64,000 nt of DNA, taken from NCBI GenBank assembly GCA_018267725.1, contig JAFDXY010000023.1:1-64000 (forward strand), read 5' to 3'. The notes beneath the pieces were generated by a model. It had not been told where the DNA came from, did not search any database, and was given only the letters and a program-made list of their open reading frames with translations. This DNA comes from Bacteroidota bacterium. GTDB lineage: Bacteria > Bacteroidota > Bacteroidia > Chitinophagales > Chitinophagaceae. This document shows, piece after piece, positions 55,244 through 63,212 of this stretch (the stretch's first letter is position 1; each line of letters begins with the position of its first letter). A program made the translations under genes and the position numbers.

Positions 55244-55327
55244 GCCCGGGTGTTGAAATTGGTAGACAAGCCACTTTGAGGTGGTGGTGTTCGAAAGAAC
55301 GTGCAAGTTCGAATCTTGTTCCGGGCA
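55244..55327 (+). tRNA. tRNA-Leu (anticodon GAG)
   Basis: An 84-nt class II tRNA. Acceptor stem GCCCGGG/TCCGGGC with one G-T pair; D arm with TTGGTAGACAA; anticodon stem CCACT/GGTGG around loop TTGAGGT (GAG); a long variable arm with GTTCGAAAGAAC; T arm with GTTCGAATC. No CCA is encoded. It reads CUC/CUU leucine codons. It lies 38 bp after argS and ends in a terminator. Confidence 0.95.
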
Positions 55328-55336
55328 CAAAATTTT

Positions 55337-55366
55337 AAAAGAGAATCTTAATGGTTCTCTTTTTTA
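55337..55366 (+). terminator. Rho-independent terminator after tRNA-Leu
   Basis: AAAAGAGAA (55337-55345) pairs with TTCTCTTTT (55355-55363), 9-nt loop, followed by more T's. Confidence 0.82.
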
Positions 55367-55446
55367 TTGCAAAAAATTTCCATCATTAAATAATATTTCA
55401 TGTATTTTAAAATAAAAATAAAAACACATTCATTATATTTAGCCCC

Positions 55447-56976
55447 ATGGCTGCTGTAGAAAAACTTTTAACTAAATTTACAATTATAGGTGGCGGAGCA
55501 TCGGCAAGTTTAACCATTATTAATTTGGTTAAAAAAATTAAACAACAACCTAAACCCTATACCATTACTGTAATTGAGCAAAGCAATGAATTTTGGAAAG
55601 GTATTGCATGGGGTAATAAATCTTCCGTTAATTCATTAATACTAACTTCTGTAAACGAATTTTTAGCTGAACCCGAAAAAGAATTGTTTTGCAATTGGGT
55701 AAAAAAAACTTTGCCTGAATGGTCTGCTTATTACAAACAAAACGGTGGATTGTTGGCAGAAAAATGGCTTGAAAAAAATATTTCTTTAATACAAAATAAC
55801 GATTGGAATAATATTTATATACCACGTTTTTTATTCGGAAACTATTTGCAGCAACAATTAGATAAAGCTTTGCAAGAGGCGGAAAATAATAATATTGTTA
55901 TCTCTAAAATTATTGGCGAAGCAATAAATATTCATACACAAAAAAATAATTCCTATCAAGTATCTGTACAAAAACAAAATGGAGAAATAGTTGAAATTGT
56001 TTCAGAAAAAGTGGTGGTGGCTATTGGTTCTGCTCCACAAAATAAATTGTTTAAAAATGCTTCTGATAAAGCTTTAAACATTAATAATTTATTTCAATAC
56101 AACGTAGATGAAAGCATACAATTACTAAAAAATAAATTAGCAAATCATCAGTTAAAAAATATTTTAGTAGTTGGTACCAATGCAACAGCTTTAGAGTTGG
56201 TTTATCTTTTAAAAAAAAACAAAGAATTAAATAACTTAATTAATAAAATTGTTTTTCTTTCAACAGGTGGTAAATTCCCGTTACTAACATCAAAACAACA
56301 AGTAACAAATTTTTATACTCCGCATCTTTCAAAAATTATTGAAGAAAATAAATACACCATCAATTGTTTGGTAAATGCTGCAAGCAAAGATTTACAATTA
56401 TCTGCAACTAAGCATGTACAAATGGATTATGTACATTATATAATTAAAACAGTTAAACATTTATTATTGAATTTAAGTTGGGAAGATCAGGAAATGTTTA
56501 TGGCTGTGCATGGCAACGAGTTAAGTAAAATTGTTAGACATGCAGGAGAAGAATATTTAACGCCGTTACACAACGGAATAACTAAAAATAAATTTGAAAT
56601 TTTAAAAGGAACTTTTGAACGAATTGATGCAGCAAACAACGCAGCACAACTTGTTTACAAAAATGAAGAAGGTATTTTAACAACACATAATAACTATTTT
56701 TCTGTAGTTATTAATTGCTCAGGCTCGGCCAACTTACAATTTACAGAATCTGCTTTACTGCAAAATTTAATTAGCAAAGGTTTGTGTAAAATAAATTTAT
56801 CAAACAAAGGCATTCACGTAAACAATTGTTTTGAAGCCTCAGCCAACTTATATTTTTTTGGTCCTTTATTAAACGGAAATTATACCTCAAAAATTCCGTA
56901 CTGGCAATTAGAAAGTATAAGCAGAATTATAAAACTTGCACCTGAATTTGTAAACTGTTTATTGCAAGAAAATTAA
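55447..56976 (+). CDS. FAD/NAD(P)-binding protein (NAD_binding_9 type)
   Basis: A 509-aa flavoprotein-like enzyme. The N-terminal Rossmann motif is FTIIGGGASASLTIINLVKK, followed by YTITVIEQSNEFWKGIAWG; an internal motif VVVAIGSAPQN and NILVVGTNATALELVYLLKK suggest a second nucleotide site. This matches the FAD-NAD(P)-binding family of lysine/ornithine-monooxygenase-like proteins, several of which act on amino acids or siderophore precursors, but no pathway genes are near. Reaction unknown. It starts after the tRNA-Leu terminator. Confidence 0.8.
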   Translation: MAAVEKLLTKFTIIGGGASASLTIINLVKKIKQQPKPYTITVIEQSNEFWKGIAWGNKSSVNSLILTSVNEFLAEPEKELFCNWVKKTLPEWSAYYKQNGGLLAEKWLEKNISLIQNNDWNNIYIPRFLFGNYLQQQLDKALQEAENNNIVISKIIGEAINIHTQKNNSYQVSVQKQNGEIVEIVSEKVVVAIGSAPQNKLFKNASDKALNINNLFQYNVDESIQLLKNKLANHQLKNILVVGTNATALELVYLLKKNKELNNLINKIVFLSTGGKFPLLTSKQQVTNFYTPHLSKIIEENKYTINCLVNAASKDLQLSATKHVQMDYVHYIIKTVKHLLLNLSWEDQEMFMAVHGNELSKIVRHAGEEYLTPLHNGITKNKFEILKGTFERIDAANNAAQLVYKNEEGILTTHNNYFSVVINCSGSANLQFTESALLQNLISKGLCKINLSNKGIHVNNCFEASANLYFFGPLLNGNYTSKIPYWQLESISRIIKLAPEFVNCLLQEN

Positions 56977-57039
56977 ACTGCAACAATAATTTCTACTTTA
57001 CTACTTCCGCTTTTTTTATTATTTTTCAAAAAAAATAGT

Positions 57040-57648
57040 TTGCGTAAATCTGTTTTATATAACTGGGGCTTTTGGGCATTGTTAAGCATGAATGGGTATA
57101 TTGTTTATTATTACTCAATGCACCCAAACAGTTATTCAACTATTGTTGCATTGTATTGGGTGCAAAGTGTTTGTATAGGAATTTTTAATTTTCTTTCGTT
57201 AATAACATTCCCTAATACAAATAGTAAAATAACACTTAGCGGAAAAACTATTACAAATAAAGGTTGCTTCTCTATTTTTTTCTTAGTGCATTATGGTATT
57301 TTTCATTTAGTGTATTTGGTTTTTATTTTAATAGATATAGTAAAAATAGACCAACTAAATTGGAGGTTTTTAAAAGCAGCCGTAATAATAATTATTGCAA
57401 GCACAGCTATTAATTTTATTCAAGATAAAATAAAAACGCAGAAACAAGGTGCCAATTACAACACTATGTTTATGATGCCGTATGCAAGAATTGTTCCTAT
57501 GCACTTAATGATTTTATTACCCAAATTTTTTAATATAAGTGCACCATATCTTTTCTTAATTTTAAAAACTTTAGCAGATGTGCTTATGTACTTTGTTTAT
57601 CAAAAATGGTTGTTTAAACAAGGTAACACAAACAATAGTAATTTATAA
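57040..57648 (+). CDS. DUF6498-like multi-pass membrane protein
   Basis: A 202-aa integral membrane protein with about six hydrophobic helices: WGFWALLSMNGYIVYYY, TIVALYWVQSVCIGIFNFL, FFLVHYGIFHLVYLVFIL, AAVIIIIASTAINFI, and near the end YLFLILKTLADVLMYFVYQ. It resembles DUF6498 proteins, whose pattern includes YWVQS and VHYGIFHLV. The start is a TTG at 57040; no better start is in frame. It lies 3 bp before the DUF2130 gene, in a tight three-gene unit. Function unknown. Confidence 0.65.
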   Translation: MRKSVLYNWGFWALLSMNGYIVYYYSMHPNSYSTIVALYWVQSVCIGIFNFLSLITFPNTNSKITLSGKTITNKGCFSIFFLVHYGIFHLVYLVFILIDIVKIDQLNWRFLKAAVIIIIASTAINFIQDKIKTQKQGANYNTMFMMPYARIVPMHLMILLPKFFNISAPYLFLILKTLADVLMYFVYQKWLFKQGNTNNSNL

Positions 57649-57651
57649 ATT

Positions 57652-58893
57652 ATGTCAAATTTTAATATAACCTGTCCTAATTGTGGTAATCATTTTGAGC
57701 CAACAGATGCTTTGCGAGATGAAATTCAAAAAGAACTAAACAACAAAGCAAAAGAGTGGCAAGAAAGAAAAGAAAAAGAGTATAGAGATAAGGAATCTTC
57801 TTTTCAACAACAATTATTAGCAAAAGATGTAGAAGTAAATAAAAAATTAGATGATGAAAAACAAAAGTTAGAAGAAGCATTAAGAAAAAGTATTAGTAAC
57901 GATTTTGAAAATCAATTGAAACTATTGCAACAATCTGATACCGATAAGGAAGAGAAGTTAAAAGAAGCCAGAAAAAAAGAATTAGAATATTTACAAAAAG
58001 AACAAGCATTAAAAACAAAAGAAGAAGAGTTGGATATTACGGTTCAAAAAAAATTACTTACCGAAAGAGAAAAAATAAAAGAGCAATTACAAAAAGAAGA
58101 AAACGAAAAATTAAATTTAAAAGAACAAGAATTTAGTTTACATATTAAAGAATTACAAAAACAGTTAGACGATCAAAAAAAACTAACCGAAGAAATGAAA
58201 CGCAAGCAAGAGCAAGGTTCTATGCAATTGCAAGGCGAAGTGCAAGAGTTAATGTTAGAAGAAATTTTACGCAACACATTTCCGTTTGATAAAGTTGAAG
58301 AAGTTGGCAAAGGTGTGCGTGGTGCAGATTGTATTCAAATTATAAGAAACCAATTTGGTATTGAAGCAGGAAAAATAATTTACGAAAGTAAACGCACTAA
58401 AGATTTTGCTAACGATTGGATTGAAAAATTAAAAACCGATATGCGAACTTTAAATGCAGATGTTGCTGTAATTGTTACACAAGTTTTACCAAAAGACATG
58501 GAACGTTTTGGCGAGAAAGAAGGTGTATATATATGCACGTTTAACGAGGTAAGAAGTGTATCACTTTTACTTCGTAATGCAGTGTTGAAAATTTTTGATG
58601 CCAAAAAAAGTCAAGAAAACAAAGGAGATAAAATGACTATGTTGTACGATTATTTAATTGGAAATGAATTTAATGAACAATGGAAAGCCATTCGTGAAGG
58701 TTTTATGAGCATGAAATTATCTATTCAAAAAGAAAGAGATGCCATGGAAAAATTATGGAAAGCAAGAGAAAAACAATTAGAAAAAGTATTACTTAATGCA
58801 GCACATATTAAAGGCTCTGTAGAAGGCATTGCAGGTGCCGATGCCGTAAATCTTAACTTATTAGAAAATGATGATATTACTTTGATAGATTAA
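57652..58893 (+). CDS. DUF2130 coiled-coil protein with nuclease-like core
   Basis: A 413-aa cytoplasmic protein. An N-terminal CxxC motif sits in ITCPNCGNHFEP (C8, C11), followed by a long Glu/Lys/Gln coiled coil (about 25-200). The core has GKGVRGADCIQIIRNQFGIE and GKIIYESKRTKDFANDW: D226, E245 and K247 make a D...ExK pattern of the PD-(D/E)XK nuclease fold, as seen for DUF2130. Then comes VAVIVTQVLPKDMERFG and a helical end. Enzyme activity is inferred, not known. Three bases separate it from the upstream membrane gene and two from the next gene. Confidence 0.8.
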   Translation: MSNFNITCPNCGNHFEPTDALRDEIQKELNNKAKEWQERKEKEYRDKESSFQQQLLAKDVEVNKKLDDEKQKLEEALRKSISNDFENQLKLLQQSDTDKEEKLKEARKKELEYLQKEQALKTKEEELDITVQKKLLTEREKIKEQLQKEENEKLNLKEQEFSLHIKELQKQLDDQKKLTEEMKRKQEQGSMQLQGEVQELMLEEILRNTFPFDKVEEVGKGVRGADCIQIIRNQFGIEAGKIIYESKRTKDFANDWIEKLKTDMRTLNADVAVIVTQVLPKDMERFGEKEGVYICTFNEVRSVSLLLRNAVLKIFDAKKSQENKGDKMTMLYDYLIGNEFNEQWKAIREGFMSMKLSIQKERDAMEKLWKAREKQLEKVLLNAAHIKGSVEGIAGADAVNLNLLENDDITLID

Positions 58894-58895
58894 TA

Positions 58896-59993
58896 ATGAA
58901 CCAACCCAATACAACAAATAATAACACAGATAAACCAAGCAAAAAAAAACCTATTTTTCCGGTTAATGAAAAACTGCGTAAATATCTTAAACAATACGGA
59001 AGAGAAGTTGCATTGCCTGTTGAGTATAAAGATTTACAAAGATTTATTTACACTGTTCCTTTAAAAGATAAAGCCAATAACAACACATTTTGGGAAACAG
59101 TTAGTTATGATATGAATGAATGGAAATGGCTTCGCGAAAACTTAGTAAAAATTTATGCTATATTAAAAACAGAAGGCGATATGAGTTTTATTAATCACCT
59201 TGATGTAGCTAGAATAGATTTTTGTTATTTCGGAAACAGTCAGCCATTTCGTATTCGCATAAAAAATAAATTGAATGATAATTACGATCATTATTATATA
59301 AAACAAGCCGATGCAAGCCGTGTGTATGGTTTAGAGTTAGAGCATCTCCTCTCTCCTAACCGCATAACATTTTTTACAAACAAAAACACATTAATAGAAG
59401 AACATATTCCGGGCATACCCGGAGATATTTTTATTACAGAATATTTAAACAACAGCAATACCAACTTAATACGTTTGGCAAAAGAATTTGTAAAGTTTAA
59501 TGAACGATGTTTTGTGCAACTGTTAGGCGATATGCGTAGTTATAATTTTGTAGTGAACATTATTCCCGATATTGAAGATTATCAATATAGAATACGTGCC
59601 ATAGATTTTGACCAACAATGTTATGAAGGAAGAAAAAATTTATATCTTCCTCAATTCTTTAAAGAAAACAAAGCTTTTGTAGATGTGGTAAGCAAGCATT
59701 TAGATGCAGAAAGTATTGCACAATATCAAACAGAAGAAAAAACAATGATGACGTTTAGATTAGTATCTGCACGTTACAGAGTAAAAGAACTTTTAGATAT
59801 TATGACGATTGATAAAATTTCAATTACAGAAAAATTAGAACAACTAAAACAAGAACTCTATTTACACTTTAATAAAGCCACAACTTTTTTAAAACCCACC
59901 ACCATGGGACAATTGGTAAAAACACAACTAAAAAAATCTTTACAAAAAAATTTAATGTTAGTACCTAAAACAAAAAGCAAAATAGCCGATTAA
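58896..59993 (+). CDS. Protein with kinase-fold motifs, unknown substrate
   Basis: A 365-aa protein of no family I can name. It holds a kinase-like set of motifs in the right order: YYIKQADASRVYGLELEHLL with K136 and E147 (candidate ATP-binding Lys and its partner Glu), a hinge-like HIPGIPGDIFITEYL, a catalytic-loop-like LLGDMRSYNFVV (D212, N217) and a DFG-like RAIDFDQQ (D237). The N-terminal 25 residues are polar and basic; the C-terminus is helical. It resembles small-molecule or HipA-type kinases more than Ser/Thr kinases. It starts 2 bp after the DUF2130 gene and ends in a terminator. Confidence 0.6.
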   Translation: MNQPNTTNNNTDKPSKKKPIFPVNEKLRKYLKQYGREVALPVEYKDLQRFIYTVPLKDKANNNTFWETVSYDMNEWKWLRENLVKIYAILKTEGDMSFINHLDVARIDFCYFGNSQPFRIRIKNKLNDNYDHYYIKQADASRVYGLELEHLLSPNRITFFTNKNTLIEEHIPGIPGDIFITEYLNNSNTNLIRLAKEFVKFNERCFVQLLGDMRSYNFVVNIIPDIEDYQYRIRAIDFDQQCYEGRKNLYLPQFFKENKAFVDVVSKHLDAESIAQYQTEEKTMMTFRLVSARYRVKELLDIMTIDKISITEKLEQLKQELYLHFNKATTFLKPTTMGQLVKTQLKKSLQKNLMLVPKTKSKIAD

Positions 59994-60002
59994 TAGAAAT
60001 AA

Positions 60003-60032
60003 AAAAGATTATCGTTTGCAGATAATCTTTTT
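60003..60032 (+). terminator. Rho-independent terminator after the kinase-like gene
   Basis: AAAAGATTATC pairs perfectly with GATAATCTTTT, 7-nt loop, then more T. It lies 10 bp after the stop codon. Confidence 0.85.
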
Positions 60033-60042
60033 GTAGAGAGAG

Positions 60043-60113
60043 AGGTCCCGAGCGGATTCGAACCGCTGTAGAAGCTTTTGCAGAGCTCTGCCTAGCCACT
60101 CGGCCACAGGACC
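60043..60113 (-). tRNA. tRNA-Cys (anticodon GCA)
   Basis: A 71-nt tRNA on the minus strand. Acceptor GGTCCTG/CGGGACC with one G-T pair; anticodon loop CTGCAAA (GCA) on a stem GAGCT/AGCTT; T arm with GCGGTTCGAATCCGC. No CCA is encoded. It is alone between two rightward genes. Confidence 0.95.
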
Positions 60114-60214
60114 AATTTATTTTTAGCAGGCTGCGAAAATAAAGCATCGTAACTAATTTCAAAATTCTAATTTTACAAACTATTTAAAATTGTTTACCTA
60201 TAAAAAAACAAATT

Positions 60215-61087
60215 ATGAACAGAATTGCCGAAAGTGAATTAATTATTACTAAAAGAGGTGCTATTTATCATATTGATTTAACACCCGAAGAAGTAGCTGA
60301 TACAATTATTACTGTTGGAGACCCGGGGCGTGTAGCAAAAGTTAGTAAATATTTTGATAACATTGAAGTAAAACAAGAACACAGAGAATTTGTTAGCCAT
60401 ACAGGTTATATAGGTAAAAAAAGAATTACGGTTATATCTACAGGCATTGGCCCAGATAATATTGATATTGCTATTAATGAATTAGATGCATTAAAAAATA
60501 TTGATTTAACAACAAGAACCATTAAAGAAAAACATACACCTTTAACCATCATTCGTTTAGGTACATCGGGTGCTTTGCAAGAACATATTCCGGTAGATAG
60601 TTTAGTGGTTGGTACACATGGTTTAGGCTTAGATAATTTGTTGCATTATTATCAATTAGCCAACAATAATGAAGAGCAAGAAATTTTACAACAGTTTGTT
60701 GCACACACACAATTAACAGGCAATATTCAACCTTATTTAGCAACAGCCGGAGCAAGTGTAATAAAACATTTTGTTGGTGGCTTTCATCATGGTATTACTG
60801 TTACTTGCCCGGGTTTTTATGGCCCACAAGGCAGAGTGTTGCGTTTAGGTTTATCAAACCCTATGTTAGTTGAAAGGCTTACTACATTTAGGTTTGGTAA
60901 TCATTTCATTAGCAATTTTGAAATGGAAACAAGTGCTATTTATGGTTTAGGAAAATTATTAGGCCATAATTGTTTGGCTGTAAATGTTATAGTTGCCAAT
61001 CGTGTAAGAAAAGAATTTAGTAAAGATGGAGATGCTGCCGTAGAAAAATTATTACAAACTTGTTTACCAATTATTGAGAAGATATAG
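60215..61087 (+). CDS. udp: Nucleoside phosphorylase (uridine-phosphorylase-like)
   Basis: A 290-aa phosphorolytic enzyme that splits a nucleoside into base and ribose-1-phosphate. ADTIITVGDPGRVAKVSKYF gives the phosphate-site GDPxR; TIIRLGTSGALQEHIPVDSL gives the second family motif; NFEMETSAIYGLGKLLGH gives the Met-Glu ribose contact. It resembles uridine phosphorylase more than purine phosphorylases, but substrate cannot be fixed from sequence. Length is normal. The region beyond holds heptamer repeats and a four-helix-bundle gene. Confidence 0.85.
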   Translation: MNRIAESELIITKRGAIYHIDLTPEEVADTIITVGDPGRVAKVSKYFDNIEVKQEHREFVSHTGYIGKKRITVISTGIGPDNIDIAINELDALKNIDLTTRTIKEKHTPLTIIRLGTSGALQEHIPVDSLVVGTHGLGLDNLLHYYQLANNNEEQEILQQFVAHTQLTGNIQPYLATAGASVIKHFVGGFHHGITVTCPGFYGPQGRVLRLGLSNPMLVERLTTFRFGNHFISNFEMETSAIYGLGKLLGHNCLAVNVIVANRVRKEFSKDGDAAVEKLLQTCLPIIEKI

Positions 61088-61094
61088 TTGAGGT

Positions 61095-61150
61095 TGTTAA
61101 TTGTTACCTTGTTACCGAAAATCGTTAATCGAAAATTGCGAGTACCGAAT
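61095..61150. repeat. Heptanucleotide array, left flank of the four-helix-bundle gene
   Basis: TTGTTAA, TTGTTAC and CTTGTTA-type units, then CGAAAAT, CGTTAAT, CGAAAAT, TGCGAGT, ACCGAAT. The 21 bp 61116-61136 are an exact inverted copy of 61566-61586 on the right flank. Confidence 0.9.
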
Positions 61151-61193
61151 ATGAAATTAAATTTAAAAATAATTTTAATATTTAATCTGTAAA

Positions 61194-61559
61194 ATGTTGA
61201 ACCTTTCACACAAACAGTTAGATGTTTATCAGCTTTCTCTAAAGCTAGTAGAAGAAATTTATGTTCAAACTAAAAATTTTCCGCAAGAAGAAAAATATGT
61301 TCTAGTAACTCAATTGCGTAGAGCAGCAATTTCAGTGTCTAGTAATATTGCCGAAGGCTTTGCACGGAAATCAAAAGTAGAAAAAGCAAGATTTTTAGAA
61401 GTATCAAGGAGTTCAATTGTTGAAATTGATACACAAATAGAAATAGCTCTAATTTTAAAATATCTACAAATCGATAATATTCAACACATGCAAGTATATC
61501 TTGAACGATGTTTTATGATGTTAAGTAAAATTATTACTTCGTTAAACGGTTCACAATAA
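61194..61559 (+). CDS. Four-helix-bundle protein (23S rRNA IVS-protein/Avd-like family)
   Basis: A 121-aa helical protein. LDVYQLSLKLVEEIYVQTKN forms helix 1; the family signature TQLRRAAISVSSNIAEGFAR follows, then EKARFLEVSRSSIVEIDTQI and a last helix. These proteins were first found in intervening sequences of 23S rRNA and are related to the Avd protein of diversity-generating retroelements; their role outside those is unknown. No reverse transcriptase gene is in the window. Unusually the gene lies between exact 21-bp inverted repeats built of 7-bp units, 429 bp apart. Confidence 0.9.
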   Translation: MLNLSHKQLDVYQLSLKLVEEIYVQTKNFPQEEKYVLVTQLRRAAISVSSNIAEGFARKSKVEKARFLEVSRSSIVEIDTQIEIALILKYLQIDNIQHMQVYLERCFMMLSKIITSLNGSQ

Positions 61560-61563
61560 CTTG

Positions 61564-61592
61564 CTATTTTCGATTAACGATTTTCGACTTTA
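61564..61592. repeat. Heptanucleotide array, right flank of the four-helix-bundle gene
   Basis: ATTTTCG, ATTAACG, ATTTTCG and a degenerate unit; 61566-61586 equals the inverted complement of 61116-61136. Confidence 0.9.
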
Positions 61593-61618
61593 ACTAACTA
61601 TTCCCCAAAACACCAACT

Positions 61619-62398
61619 ATGCATCTTACATTTTATAAATATCAAGGCACAGGAAATGATTTTATTATTTTAGATAATAGAGAAGGAAAAATAACACTTA
61701 CTCCTCAACAAATAAATAAGTTATGCGATAGAAAATTTGGTATTGGTGCAGATGGGTTAATGATGTTGAATGCCAGTAATAAATACGATTTTGAAATGTA
61801 TTATGTAAATGCCGATGGAAAACCAAGTAGTATGTGCGGTAATGGTGGCAGATGTTTAACAAAATTTGCTTACGATATGGGCATGAAAAAACAGTCGTAT
61901 AAATTTATTGCGATAGATGGAGAACACAATGCAATACTGGCAGATAATAATTGGATTAATTTAAAAATGAAAGATGTAAATACAATTGAAAATAAAAACG
62001 GAGATTATATTGTAGATACAGGCTCGCCGCATTTTGTAAAAAATGTAAATGATGTGATGAATGTAAATGTTTACAAAGAAGGACATGAAATACGCTATAG
62101 CAAAGAGTTTGAACAAAATGGCATTAATGTAAATTTTGTAGAAGCAACCGATGAAGATGCCATAACTGTGCGTACATACGAGCGTGGTGTAGAAAATGAA
62201 ACTTTAAGTTGCGGAACCGGAGTTACGGCAAGTGCATTAGTTTATTATCATAACGAAACAGGATTTAACAGAATAGAAATAAAAACTTTAGGCGGTAATT
62301 TGGCTGTAGAATTTAATCGCATTAGCGAAAATGTTTACAATAATATTTGGCTTTGCGGACCCGCCACTTTTGTTTTTAAAGGCGAATTTGAAATATAA
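61619..62398 (+). CDS. dapF: Diaminopimelate epimerase
   Basis: A 259-aa cofactor-independent epimerase that converts LL- to meso-diaminopimelate for peptidoglycan and lysine. YKYQGTGNDFIILDNREG starts the protein. The two catalytic Cys are in SMCGNGGRCL (C73) and TLSCGTGVTASA (C198). Another family stretch is ICDxxFGIGADGL-like LCDRKFGIGADGLMML. Length is normal. No other lysine-pathway genes are adjacent. Confidence 0.95.
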   Translation: MHLTFYKYQGTGNDFIILDNREGKITLTPQQINKLCDRKFGIGADGLMMLNASNKYDFEMYYVNADGKPSSMCGNGGRCLTKFAYDMGMKKQSYKFIAIDGEHNAILADNNWINLKMKDVNTIENKNGDYIVDTGSPHFVKNVNDVMNVNVYKEGHEIRYSKEFEQNGINVNFVEATDEDAITVRTYERGVENETLSCGTGVTASALVYYHNETGFNRIEIKTLGGNLAVEFNRISENVYNNIWLCGPATFVFKGEFEI

Positions 62399-62430
62399 AT
62401 TTTTGCACCCCCTCATTTAAAATAAAACAC

Positions 62431-63189
62431 ATGTTTCAAATACTTCCGGAAGAAAAATGGGAAAAAGTTGAATTCAATTTTAAATACAATAACAATTTTA
62501 TTTTAGAAGTATCAAACCACGGCAACTTAAGAAGCACTCATAAAAATGCAAATAAAAAACCTCTGAAAGGCTCTACCATTAACGGTTATAAAATTGTTAG
62601 AATAAAACTTTTTACAAAAAGAGATAAAGCCACTCAAGAAAAATTTGATGCAGAAAAACAACAACTGTTTAAGCTTGCCCGCAAAATTAAAAGTATGAAA
62701 GCATTAAAAGAAAGCAAGCTAACTATTCAAGAAACAGAAAAACTGTTGTTACACAAAAGAAAAAAACTAACTCAGAAATACAGAAAAGAAACACTTGGTA
62801 GAACTATTAATTATCATGCTTTAATTCACAAATTAGTGGCAGAATATTTTTTACCAAAACCAAAACCTACGCAAACTATAGTTGCACATTTAAACTATAA
62901 TAAACTAAACAATACGGTAATTAATTTACAATGGATGACACCCGAAGAAAACTATGCACACCAACGAAAAAGCCCATACGTTATTAAATACAAAAAACTA
63001 TTAAAAGAAAATATTGTTGTAAGCCCTAATGTTGCTAAGCTTACCGTAACCAAAGTAATGCTTATAAAAAAATTGTTGAATGAAGGCAAAACAGCTCGCA
63101 AACTTGCCAAAACTTTTAAAGTAAGCGATATGCAAATTATAAGAATAAAACGCGGAGAAAACTGGAAAAACATTCCTGCTGCACAATAA
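62431..63189 (+). CDS. NUMOD4/HNH-endonuclease-like protein with C-terminal helix-turn-helix
   Basis: A 252-aa protein. It begins EEKWEKVEFNFKYNNNFILEVSNHGNLRST, a NUMOD4-type start, here cut to its typical VSNHGNLRS. A Lys-rich helical insert (62-125) follows, then an HNH-like region: YHALIHKLVAEYFLPKPKP, VAHLNYNKLNN and VINLQWMTPEENYAH. The usual Asp in NHIDGN is replaced by Asn (AHLNYN), so catalysis is uncertain. The C-terminus is a helix-turn-helix (EGKTARKLAKTFKVSDMQII, RIKRGENW). It could be a freestanding homing endonuclease or a domesticated DNA-binding protein. Confidence 0.75.
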   Translation: MFQILPEEKWEKVEFNFKYNNNFILEVSNHGNLRSTHKNANKKPLKGSTINGYKIVRIKLFTKRDKATQEKFDAEKQQLFKLARKIKSMKALKESKLTIQETEKLLLHKRKKLTQKYRKETLGRTINYHALIHKLVAEYFLPKPKPTQTIVAHLNYNKLNNTVINLQWMTPEENYAHQRKSPYVIKYKKLLKENIVVSPNVAKLTVTKVMLIKKLLNEGKTARKLAKTFKVSDMQIIRIKRGENWKNIPAAQ

Positions 63190-63212
63190 AATAAATTAAC
63201 TGAATTATAAAT

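Noticed and set aside
61194-61559. Possible diversity-generating retroelement, because the four-helix-bundle family includes Avd
   Set aside because: No reverse transcriptase, template/variable repeat pair or variable C-type-lectin target gene was seen in the window.
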